Positions 21,808-31,159 of a stretch of 64,000 nt of DNA are shown here, piece after piece. Source of the DNA: Gari tellinella (lineage: Eukaryota; Mollusca; Bivalvia; Cardiida; Psammobiidae); the NCBI GenBank assembly GCA_922989275.2, contig OV277874.1, forward strand, positions 17,162,154-17,226,153. Direction: 5' to 3'. The notes under the pieces are model-generated. The model saw nothing but the letters and a program-made list of their open reading frames with translations. It was not told the origin of the DNA and ran no database searches. The position numbers and the translations under genes were made by a program. Within the stretch, counting starts at the first letter, position 1, and every line of letters starts with the position of its first letter.

Positions 21808-21988
21808 AGAGTGACAAACAGCTTGAATTCAGATCAGACGACGCGTTACGCGGCGTCTGATCTGGATTCAAGCTGTTTGCAAATGTAAGCCAAGTCTTAT
21901 TTTCCCCTCCCTATAACGACTCCCTCCGAGCAACACACACAATATGTGTCTCCCATTGGGTGTCGTTGTAGCGAGGGACCACTGTAGC
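21808..21988. mobile_element. TA-type MITE (TACAGTGCTCCCTC ends), right half with B hairpin
   Basis: B hairpin ACAAACAGCTTGAATTCAGA...CTGGATTCAAGCTGTTTGC, then TATAACGACTCCCTCCGAG and GTCGTTGTAGCGAGGGACCACTGTA. The left arm of the usual 370-bp element is absent. Confidence 0.65.
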
Positions 21989-22210
21989 AGACAAAACGTG
22001 AAATGCCAAGGGAGGTAATTCTTAACAGAGTGTCGGAAGAGTTGTCCAGTCCAATACGAAAATGATATGGATTTTCTGGATTCGAGTCTTGATATGAAAA
22101 TAATATGGCCTTGTGGGATCGCTTTTTTACAATTCAGTACAATTGTACCGTCACGTGGTAGAAAGAGGGGCTTCCGATTGGTTTAATATATGTAGGTGTG
22201 AAATAAAAGT

Positions 22211-22499
22211 AGATATACCAGACAAAAAAAGAAACGTCTACTATAATATACTAGTGCTTTATATATATAATAATAGTGCTTTACTTCATAGCACCAGATC
22301 TAAATAAATACTTCATATGTTTCACTAAATGTTTTCTTTTTCTGATGCAGACATCCTTTTTCTGTACCAAAACAACAATTTTAATTGCCTAATTGATACA
22401 TATGGCTCCTAATTCTCGCCAAGATGTTGAATAAAAGTAAATGAAAAGGTACACACTTTTTAAATATAGACTTTTATTTTTTGTCTGGTATATATATCT
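22211..22499. mobile_element. MITE with TATACCAGACAAAAAA ends
   Basis: AGATATACCAGACAAAAAAAG at the left and TTTTTTGTCTGGTATATAT at the right form terminal inverted repeats, with TA at the borders. The interior is AT-rich and non-coding. Confidence 0.55.
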
Positions 22500-22615
22500 A
22501 GAGATCCAGATAAGAAACATATTACAAAAACTAAAACATTTACTTCTGAATTAAACCCTATGACTCTAATGAGTAGTTTTTGTTCAGTTTACTCCCTCTT
22601 ACCTACAGCCCTGTT
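22500..22615. mobile_element. hAT-type MITE, family C (internally deleted)
   Basis: AGATCCAGATAAG, AAAACTAAAACATTTACTTCTG and TTCAGTTTACTCCCTCTTA mark both ends; the central palindrome has shrunk to CTCTAATGAGTAG. Confidence 0.55.
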
Positions 22616-22619
22616 TACC

Positions 22620-22795
22620 TCAAATGCATAGTGAAGAGTCGGAGCTCCAGACAAGGGGAGTGTAGACCCTGATCGGAGGGCTGTCAGTAACCTCCCGATA
22701 AGGGTCTACACTCTTTGCATAGACCAAGTGTACTCTTCATAGGTACACTGTTTGTAAACGACTAATATACTCGCCGCAATGGTTGTATGTGTTAA
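22620..22795. mobile_element. Family D MITE copy
   Basis: Hairpin GTGTAGACCCTGATCGGAGG...CCTCCCGATAAGGGTCTACAC, with flank CAAGTGTACTCTTCATAGGTACACTGTTTGTAAACG. Confidence 0.55.
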
Positions 22796-23076
22796 CTTTT
22801 ATGCTGTCCCCCAAATAAAAAAAGGAAAATAAAAATCCTTTGTAATCAAGGTGATTACTAATATGAAGATTCTATTTAAAGCCGCATTGTGCTTTTGAGA
22901 AACCTGCATAAAACGGTTGTTTGGGGTCCCATTTGAACTACATGGGACGTGATTCTTTCACAAAAACCGGTTTTATCTAAGCAATTCGCTTTTTAAATTT
23001 TATTTATAATATTTTTGTGCTAGAACCAATTAAAAAGCCTCCCTTGTGAATGGAAAGAAGGACAACTCTGTAAATA

Positions 23077-23262
23077 CAGGGCTCCAGATAACGGAAGTAT
23101 TTCGAAAACTTAAATCTTTATTTCTGCTTTTAAACCCAATGGTGTCATAATTATTAAAAGTGTCTCGAATAGACGGTTTAATCAGTAGTAACAACATAGC
23201 ATTCGGTGCTGAAATGAGTGAGAAAATGTTAGATTGGTTCAGATTACTCTCGCTTACATGTT
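23077..23262. mobile_element. hAT-type MITE, family C (right end lost)
   Basis: CAGGGCTCCAGATAACGGAAG at 23077, then AACTTAAATCTTTATTTCTG, a degenerate central palindrome and GGTGCTGAAATGAGTGAGAAAATG. The right terminal repeat is missing. Confidence 0.6.
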
Positions 23263-23289
23263 TAGCTAGAACATCTGGATAACCCTTAT

Positions 23290-23485
23290 TCTGCTGCACA
23301 GACGTCTGCTTTGACATTGTCGTCTGCAAAATGTGTTCAGTTTAGATTTATGCATTGTTTTAATTAAACAAACCTTAAGACGAGTGTCAAATAGTTTGGA
23401 TCCAGATGAGACGCCACGTTACGCGGCGTCTTTTTAGATTCAAAAAGTTTGTAAACTCCGTAAAGTAGGCACAGCGTTAAACACT
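23290..23485. mobile_element. Family B MITE copy
   Basis: CAGACGTCTGCTTTGACATTGTCGTCTGC, then GTGTCAAATAGTTTGGATCCAGATGAGACG...ACGCGGCGTC and GTTTGTAAACTCCGTAAAG. Ends near GCGTTAAAC. Confidence 0.55.
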
Positions 23486-23559
23486 ATGAGATTCAATAGC
23501 AACGTGTACATATCTTTCACTGTGGGTAAACGGTCAAATAAACCTATAGAGAATGTATA

Positions 23560-24400
23560 CCTTGAGCTTGCTGAAAATGACTGTTTCAGCCTTGTCCGCT
23601 CTCTAACGCAAACATTTCTTTTTGGATCTTCACCAAACTTGCTACAAATGTTTATTAGTATAGAATCTAGGTCAGGTTCAATAACTAGCAAAATCGCATA
23701 AGGCATGTCTGAGTTATTGCTGAAAAATGCTGAAACAGTCATTTTTTAATACATAAAGGGCAAAAACTCAGATATGCCACATGCGATTTTTGTAATAATC
23801 AAACCAAACCTAAATTTTATATACTTAAACATTTTCAGCAAGTTTAATGAATATCCGATAAAAACTGTATGTGTTAGAGTGCAAAAAGTGACTGAAACCG
23901 TCATTTTTCATTAATAAACAGGCAATAACTTAGATATACCTTATGCGCCTTTAGTAGTAATCATACTAAACCTTGATATTATATCAATAAATATTTTCAG
24001 CAAATTTGGTGAAGATGCAATAAAACGTATTTGTGTTAGAGAGCAAACCTTGCTGAAAACAGTCATTTTTTAATACATAAAGGGCAAAAACTTAGGTATG
24101 CCACATGCGATTTTAGTAACAATCAAACTAGACCTGAGTTTTATATGAATAAATATTTTCGGCATGTTTGGTGAATATCCGATAAAAACTGTTTGTTTTA
24201 GAGTGCAAAAATGACTGAAACAGTCATTTTTTATAAATTAACAGGCAATAACTCAAAAACACCTTATGCGATTTTAGTAGTAATCAAACTAAACCTTGAT
24301 TTTATATCAATGAACATTTTCAGCAAGTTTGTGGAAGATCGGATAAAAGATATTCGAGTTAGAGAGCGGACAAAAAAGTATGATAGTCTAACTGACTGAT
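23560..24400. repeat. Tandem array, ~162-bp monomer, first unit inverted
   Basis: The phrase CAGTCATTTTTTAATACATA and its variants recur at about 23735, 23896, 24058 and 24220, i.e. every 161-162 bp. Each is followed by GGCAATAACTCA, ATGCGATTTTAGTA, AAACTAAACCTTGATTTTAT, ATTTTCAGCAAGTTTG and GTTAGAGAGC. The stretch 23560-23730 carries one unit in opposite orientation. ORFs through it are translations of the repeat in one frame and are broken between units. Confidence 0.75.
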
Positions 24401-24432
24401 GGATCGACCGTCGAAGGTAATTGCGATTGCAC

Positions 24433-24645
24433 ACGGTGATGTTGACTCCGACTGTATCACGTGATACTAAGCCGTGTGGTAAGATTTATGGCAGACGCTC
24501 TATTTTCGGTTTGTTATGATTTTAAATCGCCCTTTTTGGTGATTTAGGTCCGTCTTCATCATTTCATAGATCAGTTTGGCCCATTAGAATGTTCAAACAT
24601 TATTATTAACCGTTATTGTATTTCAGACATTATGAAAAGGTCTGA
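24433..24645. repeat. Dispersed repeat H, copy 2
   Basis: Same block order as 15225-15428 (GTGATACTAAGCCGTGT, GATTTTAAATCGCC, GTTCAAACATTATTAT, TTGTATTTCAGA). Confidence 0.5.
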
Positions 24646-24899
24646 AAACACAATGGGACTTTAAATACCGTATCTTTGTCCCAAATTTGAATTTTCCTAA
24701 TAGCTAAGTTACTTTTTTTTCTTTTCTTTTTCGTTGTTTTGGTTTTTGCACCTTTCGCTCACTCCCCCCCCCCCCTCCCATTTACTTTACTTGTTATTAT
24801 TGCTGTATCTAATTAGGAGCTAACGCTCCAGATATCAAACCACATTACCACTGTCTTTGAAAAATGTCAACCTTTTACATGAAATTATTGATATGTATT

Positions 24900-24977
24900 T
24901 GTTCACATGTTTTTACAAAATATTTGTAAACTGTGAGAAATAAAAGAATGTTCTGTTCTGTTCTGTTCTGTTCAAAA
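24900..24977 (+). mobile_element. LINE 3' end with TGTTC repeat tail
   Basis: GTGAGAAATAAAAGAATGTTC followed by four to five TGTTC units. The tail matches that of the LINE at 58976-62590 (minus), so a truncated copy with the same tail rule probably ended here. Confidence 0.5.
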
Positions 24978-25155
24978 CCTAAAATATTTATTTCTGCATT
25001 AAACCCTATGGCGTCACTACTCATTAGAATCGTCTCAAAGAGACGATTCTAATGAGTAGTGACACCATAGGATTTGGTGCTGAAATGAGTGAGAAATTCA
25101 AAATTTTGGATTTGTTCAGTTTACTCCCTCTTACATACAGCCCTGTTTATCTTAT
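24978..25155. mobile_element. hAT-type MITE, family C (left end lost)
   Basis: Central palindrome ATTAGAATCGTCTCAAAGAGACGATTCTAAT flanked by CACTACTCATT. Then GGTGCTGAAATGAGTGAG and TTTACTCCCTCTTACATACAGCCCTG. The left terminus abuts the TGTTC tail. Confidence 0.65.
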
Positions 25156-25187
25156 GTATGTATCCTCAAATGCATAGTGAAGAGTCG

Positions 25188-25378
25188 GAGCTCCAGACAA
25201 CGGGAGTATTTCAAAACCTTAAATCTTTATTTCTGCATTAAACCCTATGGTGTCACTACTCATTAGAATCGTCTCAAAGAGACGATTCTAATGAGTAGTG
25301 ACACCATATGATTCGATGCTGAAATGAGTGAGAAAATATTGGATTTGTTTAGTTTACTCCATCTTATCTGGAGCCCTG
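25188..25378. mobile_element. hAT-type MITE, family C (nearly complete)
   Basis: GGAGCTCCAGACAACGGGAG at the left and CTTATCTGGAGCCCTG at the right. The same central palindrome as the preceding copy, 240 bp away, in the same orientation. Confidence 0.7.
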
Positions 25379-25644
25379 AGAGTTTGGCGCTATATGAACT
25401 ATTTCTTATCACAGTCAGCTAGTGCGGTACACCCCAACTCATCCATCCACACTTTTATAATGCCTGGTGCACAGTAAATGGGCCAATTCTGTTAGCATCT
25501 AGGTGAAAAAATAAAGTATTTTATATTTGTTCAATTTATGGCTTTTTGGAAGCATATATGTATATAGAACCATGTTCAGTAGGTAAAACGATAACTTGTT
25601 TCCCAAAAAATGTTTTTTTTACACATTTTCATTGATAGGCCAAG

Positions 25645-26342
25645 CAGGGGACGGACATTACAACTTAAACATTACATGTTTATAAATGACAGTTAATGAC
25701 AATATAGAAAGTTTATTTACTTTTATTTCTTCACAAACAGAGGGGATTATGACGAGAAACTGTATAGTTTAAGTCAAATAAACGTTCTTCTTCTCCTTCT
25801 TCTTCTATCATAAAACTGGATAACTGGGACCTGTGCCTTATGATGGTGATAGCATAATCTGGCAACCTGTGGGTCTGGCTTTCTGTCCTAGTCCCCAAAT
25901 CCCATAGGTCCCCACAAAGGGGATTTCCAATATACAATGCCTCCTGTCACCCTTAATTGGACAAATAAAGGGTTTAAATAATTCATGATGGTGATTGCAT
26001 AACAAACCCCGGATCCCCTTCCCTAAGAGAGGGTTGCTAATAGAGGAGGCTTCTAATAATGTCAGTGTACTTCTTAATTAAAGATCATAAGTGCAAATTA
26101 ATTTCAACCATTATAAATTTATTTGCATTCACAACCTTTTAGAAGTTAACTAATATTCTTTGTCTCCTAACACCAGTTAATTTGACAGAAAAAGATATTA
26201 ATTAAATATTTGATGTCTCCTAGCCTTTTAATGATTATTACAAAAAGATTTTTGAAATGGTCTTTAGTACAGCTATGTATAAGAGGGAATGTCTAAGGGA
26301 TTGTAGGGCATGTCCCTAATTTTGTAATGTCCGTCCCCTCTG
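25645..26342. mobile_element. Element with CAGGGGACGGACATTAC terminal inverted repeats
   Basis: CAGGGGACGGACATTAC at 25645 is mirrored by GTAATGT.CGTCCCCTCTG ending at 26342. About 700 bp, AT-rich inside. A minus-strand ORF (25731-25937) has no recognisable domain. No clear target duplication. Confidence 0.55.
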
Positions 26343-26589
26343 CATTAAAGTTGTATAAAAAAAACTTATTTGAGGCAAAAAATTGATATTTTGCTAAATA
26401 ATGTTGATGTTCTTATTAAAAGCAGTCAAAAGGATTTATATTTTGTAAATTTGAATTTTTTAATCCAAATAAATTAGCAATGATTTGTCGATTAAAATTG
26501 AAATTTATTTAAATCAAAATTAAACTTATAAAATCATTTTTTTATAAAATAAAATTGTATTTTGTAGCCCTTCTTCAAAGAATAAACTA

Positions 26590-27215
26590 ATTTCAACCAT
26601 AAAGTATCATTATTTACCAACAGGCTGGACTTATCACTGATATATACATCTAAGAGTAAAGTACTATATGAGGGGACGGACATTACGGGGACGGACATTA
26701 CACACAACTTTTGGCATATAAAAACATAATGTGTACAGGAATTCGAAAATATGCTTGTGTAATGATGCTATACTATCACTGGGCCTAATATAAAGGAATT
26801 TTCACATCAGTTTGACCATTGAAATAAAAGATAGGATGGGGACACGGACATTACACAATTATACTTATTTTTTATGCCCAACCCCAACAGGATACACAAC
26901 TCCCACAATTTGTATCACAGTGTGTATTTTGTAGCATTTTTACAAAGATTAAACTTATTTCATCCATAGCTTATTATCATTAACCAATAGGTTAGCCTTG
27001 TCACTGATATATGGGTTTTATAGTAAAGTACTACCTGAGTGGACGGACATTACGGGGACGGACATTACACATAACTTTTGTATTTTGTAAATAAAAACAT
27101 AATATGAACAGGAATTTGAAAATATGCTTGTTTAATGATAATATACTGTCACTGGGCCCAAAATAAAGGCCTTGACACTTCAGTTATCGACCATTTGAAG
27201 AAAATGAAAATGTAA
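26590..27215. repeat. Two ~367-bp direct repeats with iterated GACGGACATTAC
   Basis: Units start near 26590 and 26957. Each carries CACTGATATAT, AGTAAAGTACTA, a doubled GGACGGACATTACGGGGACGGACATTAC block (near 26674 and 27041), AAAACATAAT, GAAAATATGCTTGT and CACTGGGCC. The iterated phrase is also the end of the element at 25645-26342. A G run (about 20) follows at 27222-27242. Confidence 0.65.
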
Positions 27216-27390
27216 GAGGGGGTGGGGGGGGGGGGGGGGGGGCGCCAAACTGAATTTGGAGACAAAATGTTGAAAACAATTAAATTTGGATGTTTTTATC
27301 TGGATATTTTTCTGTAGATCCTTGATATGGTTTGTTTCACATTTGAAAACACATTTTAAGTGTCTGCTTTAATTCTTTTGTTGACGATAC

Positions 27391-27752
27391 ATAGAGGATA
27401 ATCAATTTCTTTGGATTGATATGAAAAATATATCACGAGAATGGGTTGTTATCTGGTTAAAAAACGAGTCCGCAGGACGACTTTTTTAACCAGATAACAA
27501 CCCATTCGAGTGATATATTTTTCATATCTATTCTAAGGAATTGATTATTCTATTTATTATATATATTTTAATGACGTTTTTACAGAAAAAAAAACCATAC
27601 AAAAAAAGATTATTTACGTCACAAAACTAATTATGACGTGACGTCACAAAAAGTGATATCATCACTACATGTAGTGATGATATCAACAGTGACGATATCA
27701 AATTTATCTAACTGAGAAATCTCTATAAATCATCGATATGTATATAATAAAT
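27391..27752. mobile_element. Palindromic MITE, family I (copy 2)
   Basis: ATAGAGGATAATCAATTTC to GGAATTGATTATTCT with arms ATATATCACGAGAATGGGTTG and AACCAGATAACAACCCATTCG. The tip GAGTCCGCAGGAC is much shorter than in copy 1. Shared 3' sequence with GACGTGACGTCAC continues to about 27750. Confidence 0.7.
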
Positions 27753-28213
27753 GTATCTAATAAAACTATGATATAGGGGTCATCAGTTATTATAAGCATT
27801 ACATCGGGTCCTTTTCAATTCGCTGACGCCTTACTTAGTAAATACCCATTCAATACATTTGTGTTATATTCCAAATTAAACAGAAATAAATTCTCCATAT
27901 GATGAAACCATATTCCTCAATCCATCTCTATTCTCTTCAGAAAGGCAACAAATGGAAAATTGTGAAAAAAATGAGATGCTAATTCATTACAGGCAAAATA
28001 GGCACTTTTTTGACCACATAAATTTAAATATTTTTATAACCAATCAAGATTTTTCAATGAAAATTTGTGCGAAACTCTGTGATGATAGTTGCTATAAAAT
28101 AACTCTGTTTTTAGGAGGGGGCTTTTATATCTTACCTGGGAAAAATGCATGTACATTGAATTTTTGCTAATTGGCCCGTTTACTGTGCACCAGGCAGTAA
28201 GTCAAAATGAATG

Positions 28214-28372
28214 AACCCCAGGGCTTCAGATAAGGGGAAGTAAATTGCACAAATCCAACATTTTTCTCAATCATTTTTTGCACTAAATCCTATGGTGTTA
28301 CTGACACCATAGGGTTTAAAGCAAATATAAAAATTTTAGTTTTTGAAATAATCAACATATATGGGGCTCTGT
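28214..28372. mobile_element. hAT-type MITE, family C (decayed)
   Basis: CAGGGCTTCAGATAAGGGG at the left, GGGGCTCTG at the right. TGAACC lies at or within 1 bp of both ends. The central palindrome is reduced to TGGTGTTACTGACACCA. Confidence 0.6.
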
Positions 28373-28392
28373 GAACCTCGAGCAAAATCACT

Positions 28393-28487
28393 CTTGTATT
28401 TTCTTTCTCTCTCTGCTTCCTCAAATGTACAGTTAACTGTACTGACTCGTCAAATGACATATACTGCAACTGTAAGGTTTATCTAAA
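28393..28487 (-). pseudogene. Duplicated fragment of the zinc-finger gene's 3' end
   Basis: CCTCAAATGTACAGTTAACTG, TGACTCGTCAAATGACAT and ACTGCAACTGTAAGG match 28675-28745 in the zinc-finger gene with substitutions and a short deletion. It encodes part of the last finger only and is bracketed by two family C MITEs. Confidence 0.75.
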
Positions 28488-28489
28488 AG

Positions 28490-28656
28490 TCCAGAAAAGG
28501 AGAGTTTTTTAAAAACTAAAATCTTTACTTCTGAATTAAACCCTATGTTGTCACTACCCATTAGAATTGTCTCTTCGAGACGATTCTAATGAGTAGTAAC
28601 AACATAGCATTTGGTTCGGATTTTAAATTTGATCAGTTTACTCCCTCTGTCTTTTC
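28490..28656. mobile_element. hAT-type MITE, family C, overlapping the zinc-finger stop codon
   Basis: CCAGAAAAGGAGAG at the left, AAACTAAAATCTTTACTTC, palindrome around GTCTCTTCGAGACGATTCTAATGAG, and CAGTTTACTCCCTCT at the right. The last ~14 bp of the usual right terminus are replaced by zinc-finger coding sequence. Confidence 0.7.
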
Positions 28657-29708
28657 TTTCTCTCTCTTCTATGTTTCCTCAAATGTACAATTAATTGTCC
28701 TGACTCGTTAAATGACATTCCACAAATACTGCAACTGTAGGGCTTATCTCCATAATGCGTCTTCAAATGCCTAATCAAGGAAATTTTGTGACTAAATGAA
28801 CTTCCACAAAGATCACATTTGTAAGGTCGCTCTGCTGTATGTACTATCAAATGCGCAGTCAATCCACATTTATCTTTGAATGAATCTCCACAAATATCAC
28901 ACTTGAAAGGTTTCTCTCCAGTATGTATCCTCGAGTGCGCAGTCAAACCACTTTTATCATTGAATGATTTATCACATATATCACATCTATGTGCAGGTTT
29001 CTCTCCAGTATGTATTCTCGAATGCCTTGTTAAATCACGTTTATAACGAAACGACCCATCACACACATCACACTTGTAAGGTTTCTCTCCTGTATGTATC
29101 CTCAAATGCCTACTTAAATGACCTTTACTAGAAAACGACTTTCCGCATACATCACACTTATAGAGCTTTGATCGTCCGGTATGTATCTTTAAATGTTCCT
29201 TTAAAATGCCGTACCTTGCAAAAGCTTTTTCACACACATCACACTTGTATGGTCTTTCACCTGTATGTGTTCTGAAATGCTCAGTTAAAGTTGTATTATC
29301 CTTATACGAATTACCACAGACATTACACATGTAAGGCCTCTCTTCATTGTGTACCATCAAATGACGAGTTAAATGACTTTTATGAGAGAATGACTTTCCA
29401 CACACATCACACTTGTAAGGTTTCTCTCCTGTATGTATCCTCAAATGCACCTTGAAATTACCGTTTAAAGAGAACGACTTTCCACACATATCACACTTGT
29501 AAGGTCTCTCTCCTGTATGTGTCCTTGAATGTAAAGTTACCTGGTTTTTAGAAGAAAATGACTTTCCACAAACATCACACTTGTAAGGTCTCTCTCCTGT
29601 ATGTGTCCTTGAATGTAAAGTTACCTGGTTTTTAGAAGAAAATGACTTTCCACAAACATCACACTTGTAAGGTCTCTCTCCTGCATGCATTCTCATATGC
29701 ACATTCAA
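28638..29708 (-). CDS. C2H2 zinc-finger protein, twelve complete fingers
   Basis: A 356-residue open frame of tandem C2H2 fingers with the C-x2-C-x12-H-x3-H spacing and mostly TGE(R/K)P linkers; variant linkers are TGRSKL, TGEKPA and TAERP. Such proteins are usually nuclear DNA-binding regulators; the target is unknown. The N-terminus begins in the second half of a finger (NVHMRMH). Reading upstream in frame, the first half of that finger is still visible from an ATG at 29771 (YKCHLCGALF) but a TAA (29721-29723) interrupts it. The product therefore either starts at 29708 or the gene is damaged. Fingers one and two are identical, from an exact 84-bp duplication (29521-29604, 29605-29688). The basic tail ends RERKKRQRE; its last codons and TAA lie in a family C MITE. 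A minus-strand acceptor (TTTCAG, about 29834) suggests a 5' UTR intron. No KRAB, BTB or SCAN domain. Confidence 0.88.
   Translation of the reverse strand: MNVHMRMHAGERPYKCDVCGKSFSSKNQVTLHSRTHTGERPYKCDVCGKSFSSKNQVTLHSRTHTGERPYKCDMCGKSFSLNGNFKVHLRIHTGEKPYKCDVCGKSFSHKSHLTRHLMVHNEERPYMCNVCGNSYKDNTTLTEHFRTHTGERPYKCDVCEKAFARYGILKEHLKIHTGRSKLYKCDVCGKSFSSKGHLSRHLRIHTGEKPYKCDVCDGSFRYKRDLTRHSRIHTGEKPAHRCDICDKSFNDKSGLTAHSRIHTGEKPFKCDICGDSFKDKCGLTAHLIVHTAERPYKCDLCGSSFSHKISLIRHLKTHYGDKPYSCSICGMSFNESGQLIVHLRKHRRERKKRQRE
29521..29688 (-). repeat. Exact 84-bp tandem duplication of one zinc finger
   Basis: 29521-29604 and 29605-29688 are identical, each coding one finger with linker (SSKNQVTLH recognition region). 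Recent unequal exchange or an assembly artefact. Confidence 0.85.
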
Positions 29709-29939
29709 ATTACGTTGGCATTAAAATAACGCTCCACACAAATGACATTTGTAGCAAGTAAACTTTACCATGAAATTAGTTCATTATGTATCGTCGTCTA
29801 TTGTTGAACGGTGAAGTTGATAACTGCAGATACCTGAAACATACAAATACGACTGAAATTGATATAAGTATACATGTATACTCAAACGTAAAAGTTACAC
29901 TGAGCTAAAGAACTTCTTGAGATGAGTACATATACCAAA

Positions 29940-30189
29940 TACAGTGGAGAATCTGTTATTCTTTCCCAATAAACGCGTTTACGCTAAAACTATTATTTGC
30001 AGTGCAAACAGTTTGGAGCCAGATCAGACGCCGGGTAACCCGGCGTCTGATCAGGCTCCAAATTGTTTGGCACCAAGATAAACAAGAATTATCAGAATTG
30101 TCAAAAAGTTGTTCTTTTCTACGTTTTAGTGCTTTGCGTTTGCGTACGTTTGCGTTTAAACGGGAAAGAATAACAGATTCTCCACTGTA
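29940..30189. mobile_element. TA-type MITE, TACAGTGGAGAA ends, B hairpin core
   Basis: TACAGTGGAGAATCTGTTAT is mirrored at the right end with TA borders. The core AGCCAGATCAGACGCCGGG...CCCGGCGTCTGATCAGGCT is almost perfect. Near-identical to 38616-38865. Confidence 0.8.
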
Positions 30190-30199
30190 GTTATGGCCA

Positions 30200-30275
30200 A
30201 TGTTAAAGTTGAAGACAGACAGACAGGAGAGACAGGGCTGGACAGGACATGACAGACAGACAGACAGACATACCA
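30200..30275. repeat. GACA-rich low-complexity stretch
   Basis: Repeated GACAGACAGACA and GGAGAGACAGG units. Confidence 0.6.
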
Positions 30276-30279
30276 AAAA

Positions 30280-31155
30280 CAATATACCCTCGACTAAGTC
30301 GTGCGGTGGCATAAAAAGATGAAACATTAAATAATTATGATTGTTGTTTTAATAGCATGCTTGTTGGTGACTAATTAATTTAAGCACGACACATAAAATG
30401 GTCATATTGCGCAGAGAATCGACTTTATAAAACATTGAAAAAAACATTGATTAACGAGTGTATAATTCTATTAACAGTCTTTCAAAACGAAAAGAATGAT
30501 TATATTACATGCAGAAACATCAGCATGGCCCTAGTATACCTATAGGTGAGCCTCGATGATTTCAGTAACAGATTTAGGCTAACATCATTCGCTGTGACGC
30601 GTCACGCGTTTTTCACGCAATTCACGGCATATTGATTGATGAAACATGACTTATCCGGAAACAAACGTTCCATGAATTGTTCCCCTTTATGATGGTCGCA
30701 ATCGCGATAAATTCGACACGGTAATGTTCATTTATTTTCAATGAAATCAAGGTAGGACCAATGCACCTAATACCGGTGTATATCTTATACCGGTGTAATC
30801 CGAAAAATCCAAATAGCGTTGACGTCACTTCATTTACATACCGGAAATTTACCGGAAACCCCCGCGTCAACCGCCAAATTCATCAAATGTGTATATTATG
30901 AGCTTTTTCATGTAAAGGTACACTTTTCTCAATAAAAGTTCAAAAAAAGAAATTCAACACATTTCTACCATTTTCAAGTGACCGTTATGTTTTTATTCCT
31001 GAAATCTCTATATAGTAATACTACTGTCTGCTGATGCGCGTCTTACGAAACAGTTTACGGTCATTGACTAGAATCGCAACGTTTTGGACATTATTTTACA
31101 CGAAGATATTTTTCTATAGGAATTTTTCACAGATGCACCGGTAATAAAGAGGAAA
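30280..31155. other. No gene recognised
   Basis: Repeated (T)ACCGGTGTA and ACCGGAAA phrases near 30770-30860, but no ORF or element ends that I can support. Confidence 0.35.
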
Positions 31156-31159
31156 TGAC

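Noticed and set aside
23030..23742. Minus-strand ORFs of about 100 residues
   Set aside because: One lies in a family C MITE, the other is the inverted unit of the 162-bp array.
30002..30327. ORFs on both strands around 30.0-30.3 kb (also at 38.63-38.88 kb)
   Set aside because: Similar peptides at both places derive from the shared TA-type MITE.
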